A stretch of 64,000 nucleotides of DNA from QHWK01 sp035259385. GTDB taxonomy: Bacteria; Acidobacteriota; Vicinamibacteria; Vicinamibacterales; CAVVIG01. Of the stretch, positions 8,958 through 20,129 are shown piece by piece (within the stretch, counting starts at the first letter, position 1; every line of letters starts with the position of its first letter). The notes beneath the pieces are model-generated. The model saw only the letters and a list, made by a program, of their open reading frames with translations. It searched no databases and was not told where the DNA came from. The translations under genes and the position numbers were made by a program. The stretch lies in NCBI GenBank assembly GCA_035259385.1, contig DATFWL010000406.1, positions 1-64,000 of the forward strand, written 5' to 3'.

Positions 8958-10883
8958 CTACGGGCCCGTCGGCGGGAGCGGCACGGCGTCGACGCCAAGC
9001 GACGGCGGGTTGTCGAGGCCGAGCAGGCGGCGGAGCTCGTCGCCTTCCATCACTTCGATGTCGAGCAGCCGGCGGGTGACCGACTCGAGCTTGCCGCGGT
9101 ACTTGGTGAGGATCTCGCGCGCCTTGTCGTGCGCGTCGGTGAGGATCCGCTTGATCTCGGCGTCGATCTTCTGCGCCGTCTCCTCCGCGTACATCCCGCG
9201 CTCCTGCGGCATCGGGATGTCGAGGAACTTCGCGCGCTTGTTGCCGTCGTAGTTGATCGCGCCGAGCTCGTCGCTCATGCCGAACTCGGTGACCATCGCG
9301 CGGGCGATGTCGGTGGCGCGCTGCAGATCGTTCTGCGCGCCGGTCGAGATCTCGCCGAGCGCGATCTCCTCGGCGGTGCGCCCGCCGAGCAGGACGGCCA
9401 GCTGGCTGTAGAGATCCCCGCGGGTCATCAGGTAGCGATCCTCGAGCGGCAGCTGCATCGTGTAGCCGAGCGCCCCGAAGCCGCGCTGCACGATCGAGAT
9501 CTTGTGGACCGGATCGAGGCCGGGCAGGATGCTGGCGACGATCGCGTGCCCTGATTCGTGGTAGGCAACGATCTCGCGTTCCTTCGAGCTCATCACCCGC
9601 TTCTTCTCCAGGCCCGCGATCAGCCGATCGATGGCGGAATCGAAATCCTTCATCGTCACCGCCGGCTTGTCGTTGCGCGCGGCGAGCAGCGCCGCCTCGT
9701 TGACCAGGTTGGCGAGATCCGCGCCCGCGAACCCGGCAGTACGCGCCGCGACGACTTTCAGCTCGACGTCCGGCGCGATCTTCACGCCCTTGGTGTGGAT
9801 GCGCAGGATCTCCTCGCGTCCGCGCACGTCCGGCTTGTCCACCAGCACCTGGCGATCGAACCGGCCCGGGCGGAGCAGGGCGGGATCGAGCACCTCGGGA
9901 CGGTTCGTGGCGCCCATGATGATGACGCCCTTGCGCGAATCGAAGCCGTCCATCTCGGCGAGGAGCTGGTTGAGCGTCTGCTCGCGCTCCTCGTGGCTGC
10001 CGAGCGGGCTCTGGACGCGGACCTTGCCGAGCGCGTCGAGCTCATCGATGAAGACGATGCAGGGCGCCTTCGCCTCGGCCTGCTGGAAGAGGTCGCGGAT
10101 CCGCGCCGCGCCGACCCCGACGAACATCTCGACGAACTCCGATCCGCTCAAGCTGAAGAAGGGCACGTGCGCTTCGCCGGCGACGGCGCGCGCCAGCAGC
10201 GTCTTGCCCGTTCCGGGCGGACCGACGAGCAGCACCCCTTTCGGAATGCGCCCGCCGAGGTTGGTGTACTTCTTCGGCGTCTTCAGGAACTCGACAATCT
10301 CCTTCAGCTCGTCTTTGGCTTCCTCGACGCCGGCCACGTCCGTGAAGCGCACCTTCACTTCGTCGTCCGCGTAGATCTTCGCGCGGCTCCGCGCGAACGA
10401 CATCACGCCGCCTTCCGCCCCGGACATCCGTCGGAAGAAGAAGCCCCAGATGCCGACGAGGAATACGAGGGGAATGATCCAGCCGAGCAGGTCGGGCAGC
10501 CAGTGGTTCACCACCTCGCCGGTGTACTTGACGCCCTTTGCTTCGAGCTCCTCGGTCAGCTTCGGATCCTCGACGCGCGTGGTCGTGAACTGTTTGCTGG
10601 GCTTGCCGTCGCTGCCGGGGATTTCCTGCTTCAGCGAGCCGCGGATCACCTGGTCGGCGATCGACACTTCGGCGACCTGACTGTTTTTCAGCAGCGACTT
10701 GAACTCGGAATACGGAATCTGGCGGCCGCCCGGCGTGAGGTAGTACATCTGGGCGACGCCAAGCAGGATCAGGAAGGCGAGACCGTACCACAGCGGCGAC
10801 GACTGCCGCGTCGTCAGCGGCCGCTGGCCGCGGCGATCGCCGCCGCGCGGATTGAACCGCGGATTAGGGCGCTGTGATGCCAT
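8958..10883 (-). CDS. ftsH: ATP-dependent zinc metalloprotease FtsH
   Basis: This 641-residue membrane protease, close to the usual FtsH length, degrades misfolded membrane proteins and regulators at the inner membrane. Two hydrophobic segments (about residues 30-48 and 130-150) flank a periplasmic domain. The AAA module follows, with Walker A VGPPGTGKT at about 220 and Walker B CIVFIDELDALG, then the zinc-binding HESGH at about 446. The start at 10883 gives a normal basic N-terminus. It is the last gene of the hspR-cbpA-clpB-ftsH run, 85 bp after clpB, and the gap is filled by a tandem repeat. Confidence 0.97.
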   Translation of the reverse strand: MASQRPNPRFNPRGGDRRGQRPLTTRQSSPLWYGLAFLILLGVAQMYYLTPGGRQIPYSEFKSLLKNSQVAEVSIADQVIRGSLKQEIPGSDGKPSKQFTTTRVEDPKLTEELEAKGVKYTGEVVNHWLPDLLGWIIPLVFLVGIWGFFFRRMSGAEGGVMSFARSRAKIYADDEVKVRFTDVAGVEEAKDELKEIVEFLKTPKKYTNLGGRIPKGVLLVGPPGTGKTLLARAVAGEAHVPFFSLSGSEFVEMFVGVGAARIRDLFQQAEAKAPCIVFIDELDALGKVRVQSPLGSHEEREQTLNQLLAEMDGFDSRKGVIIMGATNRPEVLDPALLRPGRFDRQVLVDKPDVRGREEILRIHTKGVKIAPDVELKVVAARTAGFAGADLANLVNEAALLAARNDKPAVTMKDFDSAIDRLIAGLEKKRVMSSKEREIVAYHESGHAIVASILPGLDPVHKISIVQRGFGALGYTMQLPLEDRYLMTRGDLYSQLAVLLGGRTAEEIALGEISTGAQNDLQRATDIARAMVTEFGMSDELGAINYDGNKRAKFLDIPMPQERGMYAEETAQKIDAEIKRILTDAHDKAREILTKYRGKLESVTRRLLDIEVMEGDELRRLLGLDNPPSLGVDAVPLPPTGP

Positions 10884-10906
10884 CAGCGATCCGCAGAGCC
10901 TTTCTG

Positions 10907-10968
10907 ACCTGGCCGCCCCGCCTGACCCACCTGGCTTACCTGACCTACCCGATCCACCTGGCCATTCC

Positions 10969-10970
<2 letters not shown>
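10907..10970. repeat. CCTGACCYACCTGGC-type tandem repeat (family E, copy 1)
   Basis: Degenerate units of CTGACC, CACCTGGC and TTACCTGACC follow each other in the gap between clpB and ftsH. The same pattern appears at 29780-29823 next to another gene end. It touches the last codons of clpB. Confidence 0.65.
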
Positions 10971-13581
<2,611 letters not shown>

Positions 13582-13591
13582 CGTCGTCGAT

Positions 13592-13673
13592 CAGCCACGA
13601 CATCACGCAGCCACGAAGAATGTGCCGTTCAAACCCAGTTCAAGCCGTGCCTTCGTGTCTTGGTGGCGGCTCC
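13592..13673. repeat. CCACGAAGACACGAAG-type hairpin (family B, copy 1)
   Basis: Left part CAGCCACGAC...GCCACGAAGAA faces right part CCTTCGTGTCTTGGTGGCGG as an imperfect inverted repeat. It fills the 92 bp between cbpA and clpB. The loop holds two GTTCAA words (13627 and 13638), 11 bp apart. Related copies are at 44034-44089 and 47956-48036. Confidence 0.7.
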
Positions 13674-14711
13674 TCATGCCGCTGAATGCTTCGCGTCCTT
13701 CTCCAGTTTCTGCAGCGCCTCGAAGTGCTTGCGTTGTTCCGGCGTCAGCTCGCGCGGCAGCAGGACGTCCACGGTGGCGTAGAGGTCGCCGGTCTCGCCG
13801 CCCTTGCCGGTCGGCGGCATGCCGTGACCTTTCAGGCGGAACACCTGCGCGTGCTGCGTCGCCTGCGGAATCTTCAGCCGCAGCGATTTGCCACCGAGTG
13901 TCTTCACGTCGGCTTCGCCGCCGAGCACCGCGGTGGTGAGCGGAACCGGCACGCGCGTGTAAAGGTCGCGACCCTTCCGCTCGAACTGCCCGTGCGGCGT
14001 CGTGCGAATCCGAAGGTACAGATCGCCGGCCCGTGCGCCGCCGGACCCCTGTTCGCCTTCGCCCGCGACCCGGACGCGCGCCCCCTCGCCGACGCCGGCC
14101 GGGATCCGGACGTCGACCGTGCGCGTCTGACCATCGTGCTGGATGGCGAACCGGCGCGTCGTCCCGTGATAGACGTCCTCGAGCGGCAGCTCGATCTCCT
14201 GCTCGATGTCGCGGCCGTGATGCGCCTGCGGCGCGCGCGTCGCGCGGCCGCGGCTGCCGCGCGTGCGCGCCTCGCCCGCCGCGCCGGCGCCTCCGAAGAA
14301 CGTCTGGAAGAAATCGGAGAACGGGTTGTCGTCGCCGAACATCTCGTTCATCTCTTCCGGCGTCATCGTCCGGTAGCCGCTCTCGCCGCCGGGCCCGCCG
14401 CCGCCGAAATGGGCGTTCCACCCGCCGCCGCTGAACTGACTCGGATCGAAGCCGGCGCCGCCGGGGCGCGCGCCCGCCTGTTCGTAGGCGCGCCAGTTGG
14501 CGCCCAGCTCGTCGTACTTCTTGCGCTTGGCCGGATCGCCGAGGACTTCGTACGCCTCGTTGATCTCCTTGAACTTGGTCTCGGCCGACTTGTCGCCGGG
14601 ATTCACGTCCGGATGGTGCTTGCGCGCGAGCTTCCGGAAGGCCTGTTTGATCTCTTTCTCGCTCGCCGTCTTCGAGACGCCGAGCGTGGAGTAATAATCC
14701 TTGAAATCCAT
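13674..14711 (-). CDS. cbpA: DnaJ-like co-chaperone of the CbpA type
   Basis: This 345-residue J-domain protein starts with DYYSTLGVSK and carries the HPD motif (KHHPDVNPGD) that stimulates DnaK. A Gly/Phe-rich linker (about residues 75-165, with GGAGFDPSQFSGGG) and two C-terminal substrate-binding beta domains follow. It lacks the four CxxCxGxG zinc motifs of classic DnaJ, hence CbpA/DnaJ2 type. ATG 14711 overlaps the hspR stop by one base (TGATG), implying translational coupling. The linker is long and glycine-rich compared with most CbpA. Confidence 0.93.
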   Translation of the reverse strand: MDFKDYYSTLGVSKTASEKEIKQAFRKLARKHHPDVNPGDKSAETKFKEINEAYEVLGDPAKRKKYDELGANWRAYEQAGARPGGAGFDPSQFSGGGWNAHFGGGGPGGESGYRTMTPEEMNEMFGDDNPFSDFFQTFFGGAGAAGEARTRGSRGRATRAPQAHHGRDIEQEIELPLEDVYHGTTRRFAIQHDGQTRTVDVRIPAGVGEGARVRVAGEGEQGSGGARAGDLYLRIRTTPHGQFERKGRDLYTRVPVPLTTAVLGGEADVKTLGGKSLRLKIPQATQHAQVFRLKGHGMPPTGKGGETGDLYATVDVLLPRELTPEQRKHFEALQKLEKDAKHSAA

Positions 14712-15058
14712 CAGTCGAATCCCAGCATGCGACTCAGTTGGTCCAGCTCCTGGGTGAGGCGCCGTTTCGATTCGCGCGCCGACAGCGCTTCGTCGCGCAT
14801 CAGCGGCCGCAGCCGCTGCACGACCTCCGCGATCTCGAGCAGCCGCTGCACGCCGGCGAGGTTGATGCCGCCGTCGTCGACGAGGCGCTTGATGAGCTTC
14901 AGTCGCTCGAGTTCCTCGCGCGAGTACAACCGCATGCTGCCGATCGTCCGCGACGGCTGGACCAGGCCGAGGCGCTCGTACTTCCGCAGCGTCTGCGGAT
15001 GCATCCCCAGCATCCGGGCGGCAACGCTGATGAAAAAGAGCTCCTGCTCCACGCTCAT
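14711..15058 (-). CDS. hspR: MerR-family heat-shock repressor HspR
   Basis: This 115-residue MerR-type DNA-binding protein has the HspR signature ARMLGMHPQTLRKYERLGLV near residues 14-33 and the GSMRLYSREELERLKLIK wing, then a short dimerisation helix. HspR proteins repress dnaK, clpB and lon operons by binding HAIR inverted repeats, usually with DnaK as co-repressor. Here it is the first gene before cbpA, clpB and ftsH, and its promoter overlaps an inverted repeat, consistent with autorepression of a stress operon. The start at 15058 gives the normal short N-terminus. Confidence 0.93.
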   Translation of the reverse strand: MSVEQELFFISVAARMLGMHPQTLRKYERLGLVQPSRTIGSMRLYSREELERLKLIKRLVDDGGINLAGVQRLLEIAEVVQRLRPLMRDEALSARESKRRLTQELDQLSRMLGFD

Positions 15059-15088
15059 GGGGCTGCTCGCAAACCTTGCGCCGATCCA

Positions 15089-15117
15089 AGTGTAGACATT
15101 GATACGACTCGTGTCAA
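15089..15117 (-). promoter_or_regulatory. hspR operon promoter with overlapping operator
   Basis: On the minus strand, TTGACA (15112-15117) and TACACT (15089-15094) are 17 bp apart, a near-ideal sigma-70-type promoter. Overlapping the -35 box is the inverted repeat TTGATAC-GACTC-GTGTCAA (15099-15117 read on the plus strand; 6 of 7 arm bases match). A further CCAAG/CTTGG pair (15086-15090 and 15118-15122) surrounds it. This is a plausible HspR site, though it is not the textbook HAIR sequence. Confidence 0.7.
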
Positions 15118-15143
15118 CTTGGCCGGTAGTATCCTGAAGCTCT

Positions 15144-15857
15144 GTGGTCCACGGATCGGACTTCCTGACAATCGCGCTGCTGGTCGCACTCGAGGGACTG
15201 CTGAGCGCCGACAACGCGATGGTCCTCGCGGTGCTCGTCCTCGGCCTTCCCAAGCGGCAGCAGCGCAAGGCGCTCCGCTACGGCATCGTCGGCGCGTTCA
15301 CGTTCCGGACGATCGCGGTGCTGCTCGCCGTCTATCTGATTCAGCTTGGCTGGGTGAAGCTGGTAGGCGCCGGCTACCTGCTGTACCTCGTCGTGCGACA
15401 CTTCGGCGGGAGCCAGACGGCCGAAGAGCGGCGATCGGTGCCGCCCGCGCGGCCCTGGCTGGGTATGTCGGCATTCTGGGCCACTGTGCTCAAGGTCGAG
15501 CTGACCGACATCGTGTTTGCGATCGACTCGATTCTCGTCGCCGTGGCGATGTCGCCCAAGATGTGGGTGATCCTCTCCGGCGGCATTCTCGGGATCGTGA
15601 TGATGCGCATGGTCATCGGCCAGCTGCTCGCGCTCGTCGAGCGCTATCCGCTGCTCGTGGACGGCGCGTTCGTCATCATCGCGTGGGTCAGCGTCAAGCT
15701 GCTGGTCGAGTACTTGCACAGCGCCGGCTACGTGGCGTTCGAGATCCCGAAGTGGCTCTCGCTCGGGCTGATCGTCGTCATCTTCGGGGTGGCGCTGTTG
15801 TATTCGCTGTTGGCTGAGAAAAAGGAGATGGCGGAAAAGAAAGGGGAGCGCTCCTGA
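15144..15857 (+). CDS. TerC/YkoY family integral membrane protein
   Basis: This 237-residue inner-membrane protein has about seven hydrophobic segments. It carries the TerC hallmarks EGLLSADNAMVLAVLV near the N-terminus and ELTDIVFAIDSILVA at about residue 115, whose acidic residues are thought to bind metal. Members export manganese or take part in tellurium resistance and metalation of secreted proteins. The GTG start at 15144 is the only one that fits the family N-terminus. It is divergent from hspR and overlaps the next gene's putative CTG start by four bases. Confidence 0.9.
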   Translation: MVHGSDFLTIALLVALEGLLSADNAMVLAVLVLGLPKRQQRKALRYGIVGAFTFRTIAVLLAVYLIQLGWVKLVGAGYLLYLVVRHFGGSQTAEERRSVPPARPWLGMSAFWATVLKVELTDIVFAIDSILVAVAMSPKMWVILSGGILGIVMMRMVIGQLLALVERYPLLVDGAFVIIAWVSVKLLVEYLHSAGYVAFEIPKWLSLGLIVVIFGVALLYSLLAEKKEMAEKKGERS

Positions 15858-17875
15858 ACCTGTTCCGGCCGCGTCGCACCACTGAGTGGATTGCGCTCGC
15901 ACTGCTCCTCGGGCTGATCGCGGCAACCGGCGTCTCCGCCGTCTGGCTGTCTCGGTACGCCGTCGCCGTCCACCGGCTGACCCGCGGGATCGGTGACACG
16001 GTCTTCTACGGCGCCGATGGCCAGCCCTGGTTCCGCCTCGACGAACAGCGGCACGACGTCGAGCTCGACGACATCTCGGCGGACCTGCAGCACGCCGTGG
16101 TCGCGGTCGAGGATCGGCGCTTCTATCATCATCCCGGGATCGACCCGATCGGGCTCGCGCGCGCGGTTGTCCGCGACGTCCGCCACGGCGGGCGCGTCGA
16201 GGGCGGCAGTACGCTGACCCAGCAGCTTGCGCGCACGCTGTTCCTGTCGAACGTGAAGTCGTACGGCCGCAAGGTGAAGGAAGCGGGGCTCGCGTTTCTC
16301 ATCGAGGCGCAGCTCACCAAGAAGCAGATTCTCGAGTTCTACCTGAACCGGGTCTATCTCAGCGCCGGCGTCTACGGCGTGGAGACGATGACCGAGCACC
16401 TGTTTCGAAAGCCGGCCAGCCAGGTGACGCTGCCGGAAGCGGCGTTCATCGCCGGCCTGATCCGCGCGCCGTCCGCGCTCTCGCCGTGGACCAACTACGA
16501 CGGCGCACTCGATCGCAGTCATGTCGTGCTCGCGCTGATGCGGGATCAGGGGCTGATCACCGCCGCGCAGGAAGAAGCGGCCCGGCGAGTCCGCCCGCGG
16601 ATTCAGCCCTACCGCCAGCCGAGCGACGCGCGCGCGGGTTTTGCGAAGGAATTCCTGCGGCAGCAGTTCCGCAACGAGTTCGGCGGCGACAACCCGCCCG
16701 ACTGGCAGGTGCACACCGCGTTTCTGCCGTCGATCCAGGATGCCGCCGAGCAGAGCGTCGCGAGCGGCCTGGCGCGGCTGCGGCGTCCCGGCCTCGAGGC
16801 GGCGCTCGTCGCCATGGATCCGTCAACCGGAGACATCCTCGCGATGGTTGGGGGCGCGAACTACGCGCGCAGCACGTACAACCGTGCCGCGCGCAGCCGC
16901 CGTCAGCCCGGGTCCGCGTTCAAGCCGTTCGTCTACGCGGCGGCGCTCGCGAAGGGCTACTCGCCGGTGTCGGTGCTCGACAACCTCACGCACGTTCGCG
17001 CGCCCGATGACCCGGAATGGCATCCGCACAGCGCTGAAGCCAATCAGCCCGACACACTGACCCTGCGCGCGGCGCTGCTCGAGTCGAACAACCCCGCGGC
17101 AGCCGATCTGCAGCAGCGCGTCGGCACGCGCGCGGTGCTGCGCCTTGCCAGCGACGCCGGCTTGAACGATCTGCCCGATGTGCCGTCGCTGGCGCTCGGC
17201 ACCGGCGTGGTCTCGCCGCTCGACCTGACGACGGCCTACACGGTGTTTCCGGGCGGCGGCCTCGTCGCCAGGGCGCGCGGGATCGTCAGCGTGTACGATT
17301 CGGGCGGACGACCGGTATTCGATCAGCCGGTTCAGCGGGACGACATCCTGAGTCCGGCCGTCGCATTTCAGACGACGAGCATGCTGCGCGACGTGATCGA
17401 GCGCGGCACGGGGTCTCCCGCGCGCGCGCTCGGGGTTCGCGGCCCGGTCGCCGGCAAGACCGGGACGACCGACGACTACCGGGACGCGTGGTTCGTCGGC
17501 TACTCGACCGCCGTCGTGGCCGGCGTCTGGGTCGGCTTCGATCAGCCGGCGTCGATCGGCCGCGACGCGTACGGCGCGCGCGTCGCGCTGCCGATTTGGG
17601 CGGACTTCATGAAGCGGGTGGCGAAGGAACTGCCCGCGCGCGAGTTTCCGGTGCCGTCCGACGTGCACACGGAAGAACTGTGCAGCGTGTCGTACCTGCA
17701 GCCGGTCGAGGGGTGCCCGACATACACTGAGTACTTCAAGGACGGCGACAAGGTCCCGTCGCAGCTGTGTCCGATCCATCGCGGCTCGCTGAAGCAGCGC
17801 GCGACGCGGGCGATTGAAGGGTTCTTCCGGGGCCTGGGCGGCCGGATCGCGGGCCTGTTCGGACGGCGACGGTAA
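15854..17875 (+). CDS. Bifunctional penicillin-binding protein 1A-type (CTG start)
   Basis: This ~673-residue class A PBP builds peptidoglycan. It has an N-terminal membrane helix (about residues 17-32), a GT51 transglycosylase with catalytic Glu in VEDRRFYHHPG (about residue 85) and GGSTLTQQLART, then a transpeptidase with SAFK (Ser354, Lys357), ESNN and AGKTGTTDD. In frame, no ATG, GTG or TTG exists between an upstream TGA and codon 82 (GTG 16097), which would remove the membrane anchor. CTG 15854 lies five bases after GGGGAG and overlaps the terC stop as CTGA, so it is the likely start. Confidence 0.9.
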   Translation: MNLFRPRRTTEWIALALLLGLIAATGVSAVWLSRYAVAVHRLTRGIGDTVFYGADGQPWFRLDEQRHDVELDDISADLQHAVVAVEDRRFYHHPGIDPIGLARAVVRDVRHGGRVEGGSTLTQQLARTLFLSNVKSYGRKVKEAGLAFLIEAQLTKKQILEFYLNRVYLSAGVYGVETMTEHLFRKPASQVTLPEAAFIAGLIRAPSALSPWTNYDGALDRSHVVLALMRDQGLITAAQEEAARRVRPRIQPYRQPSDARAGFAKEFLRQQFRNEFGGDNPPDWQVHTAFLPSIQDAAEQSVASGLARLRRPGLEAALVAMDPSTGDILAMVGGANYARSTYNRAARSRRQPGSAFKPFVYAAALAKGYSPVSVLDNLTHVRAPDDPEWHPHSAEANQPDTLTLRAALLESNNPAAADLQQRVGTRAVLRLASDAGLNDLPDVPSLALGTGVVSPLDLTTAYTVFPGGGLVARARGIVSVYDSGGRPVFDQPVQRDDILSPAVAFQTTSMLRDVIERGTGSPARALGVRGPVAGKTGTTDDYRDAWFVGYSTAVVAGVWVGFDQPASIGRDAYGARVALPIWADFMKRVAKELPAREFPVPSDVHTEELCSVSYLQPVEGCPTYTEYFKDGDKVPSQLCPIHRGSLKQRATRAIEGFFRGLGGRIAGLFGRRR

Positions 17876-17907
17876 TCACGATGAACCGCTGCAACCGTGC
17901 GACGATC

Positions 17908-18085
17908 AACGCAGAGGCCGCAGAGATCGCGGAGTCCGCAGGGAACTGCGCCACTACCCAGGCCCACGACGATCACGAAGACGCACGCACGCGCCCGCGG
18001 AAATCGGCCGGCGTAGCCGGCCGACGTGCGACGCCCGCCACGTCTCTGCGCTCTCCGCGTGCTCCGCGGTTTCCGCGTTGCCGCG
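17908..18085. repeat. GCAGAGA-type hairpin (family A, copy 1) with nested palindrome
   Basis: A left arm of CAACGCAGAGGCCGCAGAGA type (17908-17943) faces a right arm of TCTCTGCGCTCTCCGCG type (18041-18080), imperfectly complementary over about 35 bp. Between them lies a perfect 9-bp palindrome, TCGGCCGGC-gta-GCCGGCCGA (18004-18024). It fills the 232-bp gap between the PBP gene and the hybrid kinase gene; no other gene is seen there. Confidence 0.75.
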
Positions 18086-18107
18086 GGCGGGTGACTCCCA
18101 CGCTGTC

Positions 18108-20051
18108 ATGATTCGCCTGCTCGTCGTCGACGACGCGATCGAGCACGCGCAGATGGTGACGGAGTTTCTGCGCGCCAGCGGCGCGTGGCCGCATGCCGAG
18201 ATCAAGATCGCGGCATCGTACGACGAGGCGCTCGCGAAGCTGACCGCGCCGACGACCTTCGATCTCGCGGTCGTCGACTACATGCTCGGGTCGCGCGACG
18301 GGCTCGAGCTGCTCCGCGAGTTGAAGCAGCGCGGGATCGACACCTCGGTCATCGTCCTCACCGGACACGGCGCCGAGGACGTCGCCGTCGAGGCGATGAA
18401 GGCCGGCGCCGCCGACTACCTGAGCAAGAGCACGCTCACGATCGAGGGGCTGGAACGCGCCGTTCGCTTCGCACTGGCGCTGCGGATCGGCGAGCGCCAG
18501 CGGCGCCAGGCCGAAGCGGCGCTGCGCGCGAGCGAAGAGCGGTTCCGCGCCCTCGTCGAGAACAGCTCGGATGCGCTGCTGCTGCTCGACGCCGAGGGGC
18601 GCGTCACCTATGTCTCGCCGTCCTCGTCCCGCCACCTCGGCTGGGGATCCGACGAGATGCTCGGCGGATCGATCTTCGAGTTCCTGCATCCCGACGACCG
18701 CGACACCATGTCGGCGCGCATGAGCGAAGTGCTGCGCAGTCCCGCGAAGCCGATTCACCAGGACATCCGGCTCCAGCACGCCGACGGCAGCTGGCGCGAG
18801 ATCGAAAGCGTCGCCGTCAACCGCCTGTCGGACCCATCGGTCGAGGCGATCGTCGTCAACGCGCGCGACATCACCGATCGCCGCAAGCTCGAGGAACAGC
18901 TGCGCCAGGCCCAGAAAATGGAGGCGGTCGGCCAGCTCGCCGGCGGCATCGCGCACGATTTCAACAACCTGCTGACCGCGATCCTCGGCTACTGCAACCT
19001 GATGCGCGACGACATGCCGGCCGAGGATCCGCTGCGCGCCGACCTCGACGAGATCCACTCCGCCGGCGAGCGCGCGGCGTCGCTGACGCGTCAGCTGCTC
19101 GCCTTCAGCCGGCGGCAGATGCTGCAGCCGCAGATCGTCGACATGAACGTCGTCGTGCAGCAGCTCGAGAAGCTGCTCAGGCGCCTCATCAGCGAAGACG
19201 TCGAGCTCGTCACCGCGCTGGCGCCGGATCTGATGAACGTCCGCGTCGATCCGGCGTCGATCGAGCAGATTCTGGTCAACCTCGCCGTCAACGCCCGCGA
19301 TGCGATGCCATCGGGCGGACGGCTGACGATCGAGACGGCAAACGTCGATCTGGACGAGACCTTCGTGATCGCGCACATGCCGATGAAGGCGGCCCGCTAC
19401 GTGATGCTCGCAGTCGGCGATACCGGCCAGGGCATGGACGCGGACACTCGCACCCGCGTCTTCGAGCCGTTCTTCACCACGAAGGAGCAGGGCAAGGGCA
19501 GCGGGCTCGGCCTCGCGACCGTGTACGGCATGGTCAAGCAGAGTGGCGGCTACATCTGGGTGTACAGCGAGCCCGGTCACGGCACGGTGTTCAAGGTCTA
19601 TTTCCCGCCCGCGCAGCAGCGCACCCAGTCGGACGCCAGTCTCGGACGCCGCTCCACCGACGCCATGCACGGATGGGAGACCGTGCTGCTCGTCGAAGAC
19701 GAGGATGCCGTGCGCGCGCTGGCCCGGGAAGTCCTCCGCCGGCATGGCTACGTCGTCCTCGAGGCGCGTCACGGCGTCGACGCGCTGCGCGTCGCCGAGC
19801 GCCACACGGACGAGATTCACCTGATGGTCACGGACGTCGTGATGCCGCACATGGGCGGCCGCGATCTCGTCGAGCGGCTGCAGGCCGTGCGGCCGAAGAT
19901 GAAAGTGCTCTTCATCTCCGGATACACCGATCACGCGCTGGTGCATCGCGACCTGACACTCGGAACGGCGTTTCTGCAGAAGCCGTTCACGCCGGAGGCG
20001 TTCGCGCGGAAAGTGCGGACCGTGCTCGATCACCAGCCGGTCTCCGGCTGA
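18108..20051 (+). CDS. Hybrid sensor: REC-PAS-histidine kinase-REC
   Basis: This 647-residue cytoplasmic protein has four modules. They are an N-terminal receiver (VVDYML with the phospho-Asp, about residue 56), a PAS domain (about 145-260, ERFRALVENSSDALLL), a HisKA/HATPase core with H-box GGIAHDFNNLLTAILGY and G-box GKGSGLGLATVYGM, and a C-terminal receiver (LMVTDVVMPHMGG). The absence of membrane segments points to an internal signal or phosphorelay. ATG 18108 is chosen because the receiver starts immediately (MIRLLVVDD). No partner regulator is adjacent. Confidence 0.92.
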   Translation: MIRLLVVDDAIEHAQMVTEFLRASGAWPHAEIKIAASYDEALAKLTAPTTFDLAVVDYMLGSRDGLELLRELKQRGIDTSVIVLTGHGAEDVAVEAMKAGAADYLSKSTLTIEGLERAVRFALALRIGERQRRQAEAALRASEERFRALVENSSDALLLLDAEGRVTYVSPSSSRHLGWGSDEMLGGSIFEFLHPDDRDTMSARMSEVLRSPAKPIHQDIRLQHADGSWREIESVAVNRLSDPSVEAIVVNARDITDRRKLEEQLRQAQKMEAVGQLAGGIAHDFNNLLTAILGYCNLMRDDMPAEDPLRADLDEIHSAGERAASLTRQLLAFSRRQMLQPQIVDMNVVVQQLEKLLRRLISEDVELVTALAPDLMNVRVDPASIEQILVNLAVNARDAMPSGGRLTIETANVDLDETFVIAHMPMKAARYVMLAVGDTGQGMDADTRTRVFEPFFTTKEQGKGSGLGLATVYGMVKQSGGYIWVYSEPGHGTVFKVYFPPAQQRTQSDASLGRRSTDAMHGWETVLLVEDEDAVRALAREVLRRHGYVVLEARHGVDALRVAERHTDEIHLMVTDVVMPHMGGRDLVERLQAVRPKMKVLFISGYTDHALVHRDLTLGTAFLQKPFTPEAFARKVRTVLDHQPVSG

Positions 20052-20129
20052 GCCGCCTGCGGCACCATTCGTGCAGCGCCCGCCACCGCTGGCCGTGGCA
20101 CCGCTGGCCGGCTGAAGCTCCTCACCTAC

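Noticed and set aside
15061..15143. Possible yybP-ykoY manganese riboswitch before the TerC-family gene
   Set aside because: Only 85 bp are available, and they are occupied by the hspR promoter and operator. No riboswitch-like stem pattern was seen.
17908..18085. CRISPR array
   Set aside because: The repeats are short degenerate words arranged as inverted hairpins, without equal-length unique spacers, and no cas gene is present.
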